44,159 bases of DNA, taken from Clostridia bacterium (GTDB taxonomy: Bacteria > Bacillota > Clostridia > Oscillospirales > Acutalibacteraceae). The stretch spans positions 1 through 44,159 of the forward strand of contig JAILMJ010000087.1 in the NCBI GenBank assembly GCA_024692685.1. The letters are read 5' to 3'. Of the stretch, positions 24,490 to 33,221 are shown piece after piece (position 1 is the first letter of the stretch; the number at the start of each line of letters is the position of its first letter). A model generated the notes under the pieces. It was not told the DNA's origin. It saw only the letters and a list, made by a program, of their open reading frames with translations, and did no database searches. The position numbers and the translations under genes were made by a program.

Positions 24490-26025
24490 ATGCTCGATAA
24501 AATAATTTCGGCCGTTGAAAGTGTCAATAACACAGTAAACGGGCTTGTCTGGGGCTGGCCCGTTATAATTCTTATTCTCGGCACCGGTTTACTGCTCACA
24601 ATCAGAACGGGTGCTCTTCAAATCAGACATTTCGGCGATTCGCTCAACACCACAATCATCCCTACATTAAAGGGTCTCGGTAAGAAAAAACAAAAAGACG
24701 GCAGAATAAAGTCAGTTTCCCAATTTGAAGCCTTTGCTACGGCCATTTCAGGCACGGTGGGTACAGGTAACATTATCGGCGTTGTTTCTGCTATTCTCAC
24801 CGGCGGGCCCGGTGCGGTCTTCTGGATGTGGATATCCGCATTTTTCGGTATGGTTACCAATTATTCAGAAAACGTTCTCGGGCTGTATTACAGAAAAAAA
24901 GACAAAAAAGGTAACCTTTCGGGCGGTGCGTTTTATTATATAGCTTATGGCCTTAAATGGAAATGGCTCGGTTATTGCGCCGCTGTATTCTGTATGTTTG
25001 CGGCTATAGGTATGAGCGGTGTCCAGACCAATAAAATATCCGGAACGCTTGCCGAAGCATATTCACGTATTGCTTCGGGTGCCAATGTGCAGACGGTTAA
25101 ACTCATAGTCGGTATTGTCGTTGCGATTATTACCGCGGTTGTCATAATAGGCGGAATAAAGAGAATAGGCAGAGTAGCTTCATTGCTTGTTCCTTTTATG
25201 TCTCTGCTTTTCATCATTATGTCTCTTATTGCCATATTTTCAAATGTCGGCAACATTCCTAAAGCATTTTCACTCATATTTTCAAAAGCCTTTAATTTCC
25301 ACGCCGCGGGAGGCGGAATTCTCGGGTATTCATTTTCACAGGTAATTAAAAAGGGTATGGCAAGAGGTGTCTTCTCAAACGAGGCAGGCCTCGGTTCATC
25401 TGTTATTGCCCATTCTGCTTCCGAAACAAGAGAACCTGTTGTTCAGGGACTTTGGGGCGTTTTTGAAGTGTTCTTTGACAGCTTCGTTATATGTACGCTT
25501 ACGGCCGTTATGTTTCTTACAACTTTTGATCTCAATGAGCTTCCGATCGGTAAAGAGGACAGTGTTATGTCCATGACGATGTTTTCAACAAACTTCGGCG
25601 GCTTCGGCACGGCTGTTTTCTCAATAATTCTTCCCCTCTTTGCCTATACTACCGTTATAGCCTGGTCATATTACGGCGAGAAGGCCGTTGAGTTCTGCTT
25701 TAACAGATTCGGCGCCGGAAAAAGCAAGAATGCCGTTACGGTTTTTAAGGTCCTCTATGTTGTTCTTATCGCTTTTTCCGCAACCATTCACAGCGAACTT
25801 ATATGGGCGATTGATGACACCTTCAACGGACTTATGGCGGTGCCCAACCTGATTTGCCTTATTGCCCTTAACGGTCTTGTGGTAAAGATAACCAAAAACT
25901 ACTTTGACAGGAAAAAAGGCAAAAAGGTTGAGCCTATGCTCTCCGCTTATGAAGATATGAATGAAGAATTCAAAGAGGATATAAAGAGCCTTGCTGTTTC
26001 AGACGCAGAATCCGTAAAGCAGTAA
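24490..26025 (+). CDS. AGCS family sodium:alanine/glycine symporter
   Basis: A 511-residue membrane transporter of the alanine-or-glycine:cation symporter family. Diagnostic stretches are the GTVGTGNIIGVVSAILTGGPGAVFWMW segment near residue 90, the GAFYYIAYGL loop, and RGVFSNEAGLGSSVIAHSAS around residues 297-315, all highly typical of AGCS proteins. About ten or eleven hydrophobic segments are visible. The ATG at 24490 is chosen for its GGAGGAGGAG site; in-frame starts further upstream fall in the riboswitch platform. A tandem glycine riboswitch controls it, so glycine is the most likely substrate, either for uptake or to relieve excess. Confidence 0.94.
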   Translation: MLDKIISAVESVNNTVNGLVWGWPVIILILGTGLLLTIRTGALQIRHFGDSLNTTIIPTLKGLGKKKQKDGRIKSVSQFEAFATAISGTVGTGNIIGVVSAILTGGPGAVFWMWISAFFGMVTNYSENVLGLYYRKKDKKGNLSGGAFYYIAYGLKWKWLGYCAAVFCMFAAIGMSGVQTNKISGTLAEAYSRIASGANVQTVKLIVGIVVAIITAVVIIGGIKRIGRVASLLVPFMSLLFIIMSLIAIFSNVGNIPKAFSLIFSKAFNFHAAGGGILGYSFSQVIKKGMARGVFSNEAGLGSSVIAHSASETREPVVQGLWGVFEVFFDSFVICTLTAVMFLTTFDLNELPIGKEDSVMSMTMFSTNFGGFGTAVFSIILPLFAYTTVIAWSYYGEKAVEFCFNRFGAGKSKNAVTVFKVLYVVLIAFSATIHSELIWAIDDTFNGLMAVPNLICLIALNGLVVKITKNYFDRKKGKKVEPMLSAYEDMNEEFKEDIKSLAVSDAESVKQ

Positions 26026-26057
26026 GCGGGGTTTTCATTTTTGCCCTGAAATGCTAC

Positions 26058-26086
26058 TTGAAAAATACCGCTCATTATATTATTAT
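26058..26086 (+). promoter_or_regulatory. Promoter of the C11 peptidase gene
   Basis: TTGAAA (26058-26063) and TATTAT (26081-26086) are 17 bases apart, giving a leader of about 47 bases. Confidence 0.65.
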
Positions 26087-26139
26087 TTACTTGAAAAGCA
26101 GATTATTAAGAATCAGTCTGCAAATCAAGGAGGGTCTTT

Positions 26140-28536
26140 ATGAATCAGCAACCCAGAAGACGGGAAAAGAATATTACCGGTCAGGGCAAACCCATTGAGA
26201 AGCGCGGAAGCGGTCTCGGTACGGGCCCCGTAGGCCGTGATCAGGGATACGAAAACAGAGGACACCCGGATCCTTCCTCCGGCGGCGGAGGTCCGCAGCG
26301 CTCAGGCGGCTTCGGAGGCAAAAGAATAGGCTTGATAGGCATTATTCTCGCCCTGATTTTCGGAGGCGGTTTCGGCCTCAACAGTATCCTCGGCGGCGGT
26401 AATACGGAAAACAATATTCCCGCTCCTGCTCCGGCTGCAAGTTTATTCAGTGGATTTACGAACAGTTCCGTTTCTTCCGGCTGGGCGACCGAGGCAAACA
26501 CCGGTGTTCTCAATAAAGAGGTATCACCGCTTGCCCGTGAAAAGAGAACGGTTATTTACGGAGACGGCTCAGATAAAGCCACCGTTATGGTTTATCTTTG
26601 CGGCACTGACCTTGAAACCAAAAGCGGAATGGCAAGCAACGATCTCAGGGAAATGGCTGCCGCGACTCTTAACAGCAATGTCAATGTGCTGGTTTATACA
26701 GGCGGATGTAAACTGTGGAAAACCCGCGGTATCAGCAATTCGGTAAATCAGATTTATAAAATAGAAAACGGCCGGCTTGCCTGCCTTGTCAAAAATGACG
26801 GGTCGGATCCCATGACAAAGGCCTCAACACTTACCCGTTTTATCAACTATTGTTCAAAGAATTATCCCGCAAACCGCAATATGCTCATTATGTGGGATCA
26901 CGGTTCCGGTTCCATTTCCGGTTTCGGTTATGATGAGAAGAACCCGTCCTCAGGTTCTCTCACTCTGAAAGGTATCAACGACGCTCTTAAAGCCGCAAAT
27001 CAAACCTTTGATTTTATCGGCTTTGATGCCTGCCTTATGGGCACGCTCGAAGGAGCGCTGATGCTTGACCGTTATGCCGATTATCTTATCGGTTCAGAGG
27101 AAACCGAGCCCGGTGTCGGTTGGTATTACACAAACTGGCTTACCTCCCTGGCCAAAAATCCTGCAATCTCCACGCTTGATCTCGGCAAAATTATCGTCGA
27201 CGACTTTGTCGGATATTGCAATCAGAGATGTCCGGGTCAGAAAACAACTTTATCAGTAACCGATCTTGCGGAGCTTTCGGCAACAGTACCTTCCGCATTC
27301 AAGGAATTTGCGGCTGAAGCTGCCGAGCTTGTAAACAGTAACGATTATAAAGTCATTTCCGATGCAAGAGCAAATACAAGAGAGTTTGCCGTTTCAAGTA
27401 AAACAGACCAGATTGACCTTGTCCACCTTGCTTATAACATAGACACCGATGATTCCAAAAAGCTTGCCGATTCAATTCTCGGAGCGGTTAAGTATAACAA
27501 AACTTCGTCCTCAATAACCAATGCTTACGGCCTTGCGGTTTATTTTCCATATAAAAAGACGTCAAGAATTACAAGCGCTGTCAAGGCTTACGAGGCAATC
27601 GGAATGGACAGCAGCTACACCGAATGTGTCCGCTCTTTCGCGAACCTTGAGCTCGCCGGTCAGATAGTTGCAAATGACCAGGCATCGCCTTCGCCCCTGC
27701 CTTCTCTTCTCGGCAGTTTCACGGGTCAGTCTGCGGCTTCAAGCATTGATATTACAGATATTCTCAGCAGTATTTTAGGCGGCTCAATGGGGACTTCAAG
27801 CGCCCCGTCCTCATCCGGCGGGTCTGTGGCTTCTCTTGCGGAGGCTCTTCTCGGAGCAAGAAACTTTGATATTGATAGTGCCGCCGACATTATCGCCGAC
27901 AATCAGCTTGACACTTCAGACTTTGTCTGGATTAAGAAAGGCGACAACTATCAGCTTGCGCTGGATGACAGTCAGTGGAAACAGATTCATTCGCTTGCGC
28001 TCAACGTTTTCTATGATGACGGTGAAGGTTATATCGACCTCGGCCTTGACAATGTCTATGAGATTACCGAGGAAGGCGAACTTGTCAGCGATTTTGACGG
28101 CACCTGGCTTGCAATAGATAACCAGCCCGTTCCTTATTACTACACCGACACCTTTGATGACGGCACGAATTATTCCATCTCCGGTTATGTTCCCGTTTTG
28201 CTTAACGGTGACAGAGCGGAACTTATCCTGACATTCGATAACGAGAATCCCTACGGCTATATCGCAGGTGCCCGTTATGTTTATGAGGATGATGAAACCG
28301 AGACCGTTGCTAAGGGGCTTGAATCGCTCACCAAAGGCGACAAAATAGAATTTGTCTGTGATTACTATTCCTATGACGGAGAGTATCAGGACAGCTACCT
28401 TATGGGCGATGAATTAATATATACAGGCGAACACACTATTTCAAATGTTATCATTGATTCTGATAAATGTTCTGCCGTATATCTCATCACCGACATTTAC
28501 AATAACGAATACTGGACTCCCGTTATTCCCGATTGA
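26140..28536 (+). CDS. Membrane-anchored clostripain-family (C11) cysteine peptidase
   Basis: A 798-residue protein. Residues 1-58 are a basic, Gly/Arg/Pro-rich tail, then one membrane segment (about 62-85) acts as a signal anchor. The C11 peptidase domain follows (about 145-500): YLCGTDLE opens it, the catalytic His is His254 in MWDHGSG, and the catalytic Cys is Cys298 in GFDACLMG. A Ser/Pro-rich linker (about 515-570) leads to a beta-rich C-terminal domain (about 590-798) with many Asp/Tyr residues and no assigned function. C11 enzymes cut after Arg or Lys. Placement on the outer face is inferred from the anchor. The ATG has AAGGAGGG upstream, and the gene stands alone between promoter and terminator. 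Confidence 0.9.
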   Translation: MNQQPRRREKNITGQGKPIEKRGSGLGTGPVGRDQGYENRGHPDPSSGGGGPQRSGGFGGKRIGLIGIILALIFGGGFGLNSILGGGNTENNIPAPAPAASLFSGFTNSSVSSGWATEANTGVLNKEVSPLAREKRTVIYGDGSDKATVMVYLCGTDLETKSGMASNDLREMAAATLNSNVNVLVYTGGCKLWKTRGISNSVNQIYKIENGRLACLVKNDGSDPMTKASTLTRFINYCSKNYPANRNMLIMWDHGSGSISGFGYDEKNPSSGSLTLKGINDALKAANQTFDFIGFDACLMGTLEGALMLDRYADYLIGSEETEPGVGWYYTNWLTSLAKNPAISTLDLGKIIVDDFVGYCNQRCPGQKTTLSVTDLAELSATVPSAFKEFAAEAAELVNSNDYKVISDARANTREFAVSSKTDQIDLVHLAYNIDTDDSKKLADSILGAVKYNKTSSSITNAYGLAVYFPYKKTSRITSAVKAYEAIGMDSSYTECVRSFANLELAGQIVANDQASPSPLPSLLGSFTGQSAASSIDITDILSSILGGSMGTSSAPSSSGGSVASLAEALLGARNFDIDSAADIIADNQLDTSDFVWIKKGDNYQLALDDSQWKQIHSLALNVFYDDGEGYIDLGLDNVYEITEEGELVSDFDGTWLAIDNQPVPYYYTDTFDDGTNYSISGYVPVLLNGDRAELILTFDNENPYGYIAGARYVYEDDETETVAKGLESLTKGDKIEFVCDYYSYDGEYQDSYLMGDELIYTGEHTISNVIIDSDKCSAVYLITDIYNNEYWTPVIPD

Positions 28537-28561
28537 TGAATTCATATCTGAAATAAAAACT

Positions 28562-28596
28562 GCCGGATTATCATTCCCTGTGGGTGATAATCCGGC
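28562..28596. terminator. Bidirectional terminator between convergent genes
   Basis: A perfect 12-bp stem (GCCGGATTATCA with TGATAATCCGGC) is followed on the plus strand by TTTACTGTTATT and on the minus strand by AGTTTTTATTT. It serves the C11 peptidase gene and the convergent propeller-like gene. Confidence 0.85.
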
Positions 28597-28618
28597 TTTA
28601 CTGTTATTATTTCAGTTT

Positions 28619-29488
28619 TTATACAGGGATATTGTATTCCCTCATGAAGATTCCGATAATTTTGTTGTAATCAATAACAAGCATCCTTGTCTCGCCTTCG
28701 CGTATAACGAATGTCATATCCTCGGCTTCTGTATTTGTTCCGTTTACATCCCTTTCAGCGGCAACGTTTACGTTGCCCGTCTGAATATCAAGGGTTAGTA
28801 TTTTCTTGACTGTTCCGCTGTCTTTGCTGTCCTGCGAAAGATAAAGCTTTCCGTTCAGAAATTCTCCACCCTGGATTCTGTCAAGTTCACCTATACCTGT
28901 AAGCCCGATTTCCTTTACCTGCTTCATTCCGTCATTTACATCGTAGACATAGACTCTATCCGCGTGCGACCACTTTGAAGCATAGAGCAAACCTGTTTCA
29001 GGATCAACGGCAAGCCACGGAATACCGTCATCATAGTATTCATTCGGCAGGTCATAAACCTCTCCGGTTTCTTCGAGATTTTCCGCGTCGTAAACGACTA
29101 TGCAGGCATAAGTTACGTCTCCGCCTTCTACCGGAGCGTATATTTTGCCGTTATAGTAACTTATCCCGCCGATATGATTATTGCCTCTTTCCCTGCAGAC
29201 ATCGGGGAGCGGGTTAATAACTCTGTCTGCATATGTCATGGTTTCAAGGTCAATCCTGCCCAGGAAAGTAAGATTCAGCGCCGCTATTGCGCCCGAGGTA
29301 TAAATATATCCGTCTCCGGCTGTCGCGCCCTGTCCGCAGACAAGCGCCTGCTCCGCAACATACATTTTTTGAGTAATAAAATCGGCGCTTTCGGTATCAA
29401 CCGGTCTCGGAGTCGTTACCGCAGTCAGGAGTATCAGCGGTAGCATAATTATAAATCTGATTTTGTCAAGAATTATTAAAGCGGTCAT
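28619..29488 (-). CDS. Exported beta-propeller-like protein of unknown function
   Basis: A 289-residue protein with an N-terminal hydrophobic segment (about 8-26), probably a signal peptide or anchor. The rest is beta-rich with repeated strands of the form GRIDLETM, VVYDAENLEETG, WLAVDPETGLLYAS and ILTLDIQTGNV, spaced about 40-50 residues apart, which suggests a propeller of five or six blades. It is not recognised as a named enzyme. The ATG at 29488 is chosen because GGAGG lies seven bases upstream and the hydrophobic segment follows. It is convergent with the peptidase gene and divergent from the DUF2804 gene. Low-molecular-weight ligand binding is possible but unsupported. Confidence 0.7.
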   Translation of the reverse strand: MTALIILDKIRFIIMLPLILLTAVTTPRPVDTESADFITQKMYVAEQALVCGQGATAGDGYIYTSGAIAALNLTFLGRIDLETMTYADRVINPLPDVCRERGNNHIGGISYYNGKIYAPVEGGDVTYACIVVYDAENLEETGEVYDLPNEYYDDGIPWLAVDPETGLLYASKWSHADRVYVYDVNDGMKQVKEIGLTGIGELDRIQGGEFLNGKLYLSQDSKDSGTVKKILTLDIQTGNVNVAAERDVNGTNTEAEDMTFVIREGETRMLVIDYNKIIGIFMREYNIPV

Positions 29489-29601
29489 TTTTGCCTCCGT
29501 TAAATAAAATAATAAGCGCATTGTTAATATACAATTTTCGCTGTTATTAGTCAAGCCATTTCCGTTTGTCCGTTACAGGCGGCAATATACATTTCTTATC
29601 C

Positions 29602-29630
29602 TTGAAATGCTTGCTGCCGTATGATATGAT
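29602..29630 (+). promoter_or_regulatory. Promoter of the DUF2804 gene
   Basis: TTGAAA (29602-29607) and TATGAT (29625-29630) have 17-base spacing. Confidence 0.7.
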
Positions 29631-29663
29631 AACACCATAAAGAAAAAAGGGGAGGGGCTTCAT

Positions 29664-30782
29664 TTGAAAAAAGCATTGAAGAAAACGGTTTGTCTGTTGT
29701 TTGCCGTAATTATGGCTTTTTCGGTTTTTTCTAATTTTGCTCTTGCGGATTATGCCCGGATAACCGAAAGGACTCCGCTGCTCACCGACGGCAAGCTTAC
29801 AACCACAGGATGGTGCCCGAATAATCTCTTTGTTTACAGCAGAGATGACTACCACGGCAATCCGTTCAAGCTCAAGGAATGGGATTTCTATCAGATTTCC
29901 AATGAACGCTACTGTATGCAGATAACCGTTGCCGATATTTCGATAGCCGGTGCGGTGGACGTGACGGTTTTCGATATGCAGACAGGTGAAAAAATCGATA
30001 AATTCTCTGTCAGTCTGCTGACATTCGGCAGAATGAATATGAGCAATGATGCCATGTCTTCACATTCATATCATATTGATAAATCAAAATTCAAGCTCTC
30101 TATTGATGTGACGGACGAAAAGAGAACTATTGTTTTCAGAGGCAAAAAGAGCGGCAGGGAATACAATGTGAATATGACTCTCGATATGCTTCCCGTTCAT
30201 GAATCCCTGACTATGGCGGTGCCTTTTGAAAATGAGAAGCAATTCTATCTAAATCAAAAAATCAACTGTATGGCGGCTACAGGCACCATTGATTACGGTG
30301 AAACCCACATTGAATTCAAAGGCAAAGAGGATAATTCCTACTGCGTGCTTGACTGGGGCAGAGGCGTGTGGCCTTATCATCAGGTATGGTGGTGGGGTAA
30401 TGGCAGCACCACACTTGAGGACGGTAGCATTTTCGGCTTTGAAATCGGTTGGGGATTCGGCAATACCGATGAAGGCATTGAAAACTGTGTTTTTTATAAT
30501 GGCAAAGCCCATAAAATGGGAAAGATAGTGCTGAAGAATCAGGACGAAGTGGTTAATAACTGGACAGGTACCGATTGGATTCTTGCTGATGAAGAAGGCA
30601 GGTTTCAGCTTACGATGACTCCGTTTTACGATAACTTCACCAAATCGCGGGTGCTTGTTGTCGGCAACATCTGCCATCAGGTGTTCGGCAGATTCAACGG
30701 TACGGTAACTCTTGATGACGGCACGGTTCTTGAAATTAAGGATATGGTTGCATTTGTTGAGCGGTCGGACAATATGTGGTGA
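29664..30782 (+). CDS. DUF2804 family protein with signal peptide
   Basis: A 372-residue protein whose body matches DUF2804: ITERTPLLTDGKLTTTGWCP at the N-terminus of the mature part, KEWDFYQISNERY, and CVLDWGRGVWPYHQVWWWGN with GFEIGWGFGN further on. The fold is related to lipocalin-like/CrtC sheets; its function is unknown. The start is TTG at 29664, preceded by a strong GGGGAGGGG. It gives a signal peptide of about 28 residues ending FALA. Many DUF2804 proteins that I recall are cytoplasmic-looking, so the export signal is a notable difference. It has its own promoter and no co-directional close neighbour. Confidence 0.82.
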   Translation: MKKALKKTVCLLFAVIMAFSVFSNFALADYARITERTPLLTDGKLTTTGWCPNNLFVYSRDDYHGNPFKLKEWDFYQISNERYCMQITVADISIAGAVDVTVFDMQTGEKIDKFSVSLLTFGRMNMSNDAMSSHSYHIDKSKFKLSIDVTDEKRTIVFRGKKSGREYNVNMTLDMLPVHESLTMAVPFENEKQFYLNQKINCMAATGTIDYGETHIEFKGKEDNSYCVLDWGRGVWPYHQVWWWGNGSTTLEDGSIFGFEIGWGFGNTDEGIENCVFYNGKAHKMGKIVLKNQDEVVNNWTGTDWILADEEGRFQLTMTPFYDNFTKSRVLVVGNICHQVFGRFNGTVTLDDGTVLEIKDMVAFVERSDNMW

Positions 30783-30820
30783 TGTTTAATCCGTCCTTAA
30801 GACTCTGAGCAATATTATTG

Positions 30821-30849
30821 TTGAAAAAGGTTCTGCTGTGCAGTATAAT
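30821..30849 (+). promoter_or_regulatory. Promoter of the small lipoprotein gene
   Basis: TTGAAA (30821-30826) and a perfect TATAAT (30844-30849) are 17 bases apart. Confidence 0.78.
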
Positions 30850-30912
30850 ACAATTACGGTATAATTACAGCAATTCATAAATCAAAAATCATTATATTCG
30901 GAGGGAAAGAAT

Positions 30913-31233
30913 ATGAAAAAAGTTCTCAGCTCAATTATTGCGGTTGCTCTTGTATGTTCGTTCGTTTTCCTTTTTGCATCATGCGGGAGCACTCTCAAAG
31001 GAACTTACAAGGCATCCGACAGCCTCGGCGGTACCCTTACATTTGACAAGGATAACAAAGTCACAGGCGAATTGTTCGGTATCACTCTCGACGGCACATA
31101 CGAAATCGAAGATGATCAGATTACCTTCTCCTATTCCGGTGCTTTCGGTATAGGCGCAACTCTCACAAAGTCTTTTGAAAAAGACGGAAGTACTCTTATT
31201 ATAGACGGCAAGGAATTTGTAAAACAAAAGTAA
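30913..31233 (+). CDS. Small lipoprotein of unknown function
   Basis: A 106-residue lipoprotein: hydrophobic signal and lipobox FASC with the lipidated cysteine at residue 24. The mature part is about 80 residues of short alternating strands (GTYKASDSLGGTLTFDKDNKV, GTYEIEDDQITFSYSG). This pattern is common in small Clostridial lipoproteins of the DUF5640 or lipocalin-like kind. The ATG has GGAGGG eight bases upstream, and the gene is framed by its own promoter and terminator. It may be the last chromosomal gene before the recombinase-bearing region. The function cannot be inferred. Confidence 0.8.
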   Translation: MKKVLSSIIAVALVCSFVFLFASCGSTLKGTYKASDSLGGTLTFDKDNKVTGELFGITLDGTYEIEDDQITFSYSGAFGIGATLTKSFEKDGSTLIIDGKEFVKQK

Positions 31234-31250
31234 GTATTATTCTGCTGTAT

Positions 31251-31283
31251 AAAAAGGACATCCGCCATAGGGTGTCCTTTTTC
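31251..31283. terminator. Bidirectional terminator after the small lipoprotein gene
   Basis: AAAAAGGACA (31251-31260) pairs with TGTCCTTTTT (31273-31282) over a twelve-base loop. The A-tract on one side and the T-tract on the other let it act in both directions, serving also the minus-strand transcript of the recombinase. Confidence 0.85.
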
Positions 31284-31304
31284 ATTGTCATATTCTCCGC
31301 CGTT

Positions 31305-31445
31305 TCAGGAAAAGCCGAAAAAGCCGGTAAATGTGTTTCGCATATTGTCTGACACTGTTTTATGTGATATATTATAAAAACAGAATGGATAACACAAATA
31401 AAAAAGTATCAGAGCCGAAAAAATAAAGGCCAGCAATTTTTTCAT
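31305..31445 (-). CDS. Possible 46-residue hydrophobic peptide coupled to the recombinase
   Basis: A short frame starts with ATG overlapping the recombinase stop (TAATG) and has GGAGAGAG nearby. The product begins KKLLAFIFSALILFYLCYP, a single membrane or signal-peptide-like segment, and ends after 46 residues at a TGA. It may be a small membrane peptide. Alternatively it is the 5' remnant of a host exported-protein gene cut by insertion, with the recombinase frame running into its ribosome-binding site. Nothing identifies it further. Confidence 0.35.
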   Translation of the reverse strand: MKKLLAFIFSALILFYLCYPFCFYNISHKTVSDNMRNTFTGFFGFS

Positions 31446-33154
31446 TATAACTCTCTCCTGAAAACCTGTTGCCGCTGAATCCGACAGGCCTGTTTTGCAA
31501 TAAATACAAATAACCCGAACGTATTTCCGATTTGAAATAAGTTCGAGTTTTGTGCGTTTGGTGACCTATCCGCTTTGGAATACGAACGGGCAGTATTTGC
31601 CCGTGTATTCCTTGACTTGCTTGACTTTTTGGTGCTTGAATAACCCGAAACAAGTTTTGATAAATCAAAGCCAAGTTTGACTTTCGGATCGGGTGAACCG
31701 TCATCATCAGCTTCGATTATAACCTTCTGAAGAACAGGACTTCTCAGCACGGATTTCATATGACTTTTACAAAGCCTGATGTATTTATCGTTTTCATCAT
31801 ATTGTGCATCTTCGGGTAAATCCTGAAGATAAGTAGCAATCAGACTTGTTATATCCAGCCATGAGTTAAGAATGTTAACTAGTTTATCTTTGCTTATTTT
31901 CTTCGATTTTTTAGAAGTATCCTCAATCAGATATTCAAGCTTTTTCTTTTCCTCTTCAAGAGGATTAAGGTATGTTTTTGCCGTATCAATTCCTATACCC
32001 TGCATAACGCCTTGCATTATGTTGTCAATTTTACCGTTGACTGTATTCAGCTGAGTGCGGTATCTCTCAATCTCTTTGTCATATCCGAGATGTTCGGAGT
32101 GGTTTTTGATATAGTAATCAACAAATCGCTCGACCGAATCATTATCGGGGAACAACTCAAACATAACCATATTATAGACTCCGGCTTCCAGCTTATCCTG
32201 CGATATTGCTTTCATATTGCAGGATTTTTTTCTGGCATTTTTGCATTTGTAATAACTGTACATCCTGCCGGTGCTGGAGTAACCGGATTCACCAACCCAT
32301 AGTTCACCGCATTTGCCGCAGAACACTTTATCGGCAAGCAGATATTCTCTCTTTGCTTTGCCGTGAGCGTTTTTGTGCTTCATAGACTCAATACGCATCA
32401 GAGCAAGCTGGAAGGTTTCATCGCTGATAATTCTCGGCATTCCATCGGGGACTTCAATATCCTGCCATATATACAGTCCGGTATATTTCGCATTTTTAAG
32501 AATGCGGTTAATGACGTTATGGTCAATCGGTTTTCCGTTCGAATTTATATAATGCTTTCTTTCGCATTCTTTTACAATTTCGGAAATCTTGGCTCCATTA
32601 TTATATGAATCAAATACGAATCTGACTATATCCGCCTGGTCTTCATCTATGACATATGTTTTTGAAATCGGATCAACGCTGTATCCGAGAGGAGCTTTAC
32701 TGCCATTGGCAAGGCATTTGCGGGCGTTGTCGCTCATACCGCGCTTAACTTTTCTGGCAAGGTCGGCATTATAATACTCGGTAAAACCTTCCATAATCGC
32801 ATCAAATATAATACCTTCGGGGCCTTCAATAGCCGGCTGGTTTATAGATATAACCTCAACGCCATTGTCACGCAGTTCTTTCTTTGACATTGCGAGAGCA
32901 ATTCTGTCTCTGCCCATTCGATCAAGAGTGTAAATTAGCAACACCTCAAATATACCCTTGTCTGAGTCATCTATCATATTCTGCCAGTCTTCTCTGTTTT
33001 CGGTTTTACCGCTGACGGCAGAGTCATGATAGATTTTCACAACTGTCATATCATTGGCATAGGCATATTTTTTGCATTCTTCAATCTGCTCTTCAATGCT
33101 CTCTTCCCTTTGCTTATGGGAACTGTATCTTGCATAAATTGCTGCTTTTCTCAT
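31445..33154 (-). CDS. Large serine recombinase (site-specific integrase)
   Basis: A 569-residue large serine recombinase. The resolvase domain has the catalytic serine in YARYSS (Ser11), the TLDRMGRDR arginine motif and EGFTEYYNADLARKVKRGM leading into the long helix. A recombinase domain follows (about 150-270), then a zinc ribbon (VFCGKCGELW with a second cysteine set at YKCKNARKKSC, about 310-350) and a coiled-coil stretch (about 370-450). The last 45 or so residues look unstructured and may be read-through beyond the original end. The start at 33154 is chosen because RKAAIYARYSS is the conserved opening and GGAG lies upstream. Such enzymes integrate and excise phages or mobilisable elements. 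Confidence 0.92.
   Translation of the reverse strand: MRKAAIYARYSSHKQREESIEEQIEECKKYAYANDMTVVKIYHDSAVSGKTENREDWQNMIDDSDKGIFEVLLIYTLDRMGRDRIALAMSKKELRDNGVEVISINQPAIEGPEGIIFDAIMEGFTEYYNADLARKVKRGMSDNARKCLANGSKAPLGYSVDPISKTYVIDEDQADIVRFVFDSYNNGAKISEIVKECERKHYINSNGKPIDHNVINRILKNAKYTGLYIWQDIEVPDGMPRIISDETFQLALMRIESMKHKNAHGKAKREYLLADKVFCGKCGELWVGESGYSSTGRMYSYYKCKNARKKSCNMKAISQDKLEAGVYNMVMFELFPDNDSVERFVDYYIKNHSEHLGYDKEIERYRTQLNTVNGKIDNIMQGVMQGIGIDTAKTYLNPLEEEKKKLEYLIEDTSKKSKKISKDKLVNILNSWLDITSLIATYLQDLPEDAQYDENDKYIRLCKSHMKSVLRSPVLQKVIIEADDDGSPDPKVKLGFDLSKLVSGYSSTKKSSKSRNTRANTARSYSKADRSPNAQNSNLFQIGNTFGLFVFIAKQACRIQRQQVFRREL
31516..31545. repeat. Interrupted inverted repeat near the recombinase 3' end
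   Basis: CGAAC-GT-ATTTC, a six-base centre, and GAAAT-AA-GTTCG make a symmetrical dyad with arms of 12 bases, ten of which pair. TTCGGGTTATT, overlapping one arm on the minus strand, recurs about 125 bases away. Serine-integrase attachment sites often have imperfect dyads of this size, so it is a candidate attachment-site half; equally it may be chance. Confidence 0.35.
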
Positions 33155-33177
33155 AATATATTCTCCACGTTCGACTA

Positions 33178-33200
33178 TCGTTTGGTAATTCTCGTTTGGT
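33178..33200 (-). repeat. Direct repeats in the recombinase leader
   Basis: Two exact copies of a 9-mer (TCGTTTGGT on the plus strand, at 33178-33186 and 33192-33200) have a 14-base period between the recombinase promoter and start codon. They may be a regulator-binding site in the leader. Confidence 0.5.
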
Positions 33201-33221
33201 TTCGGTCTTATCGTCAGGTAT

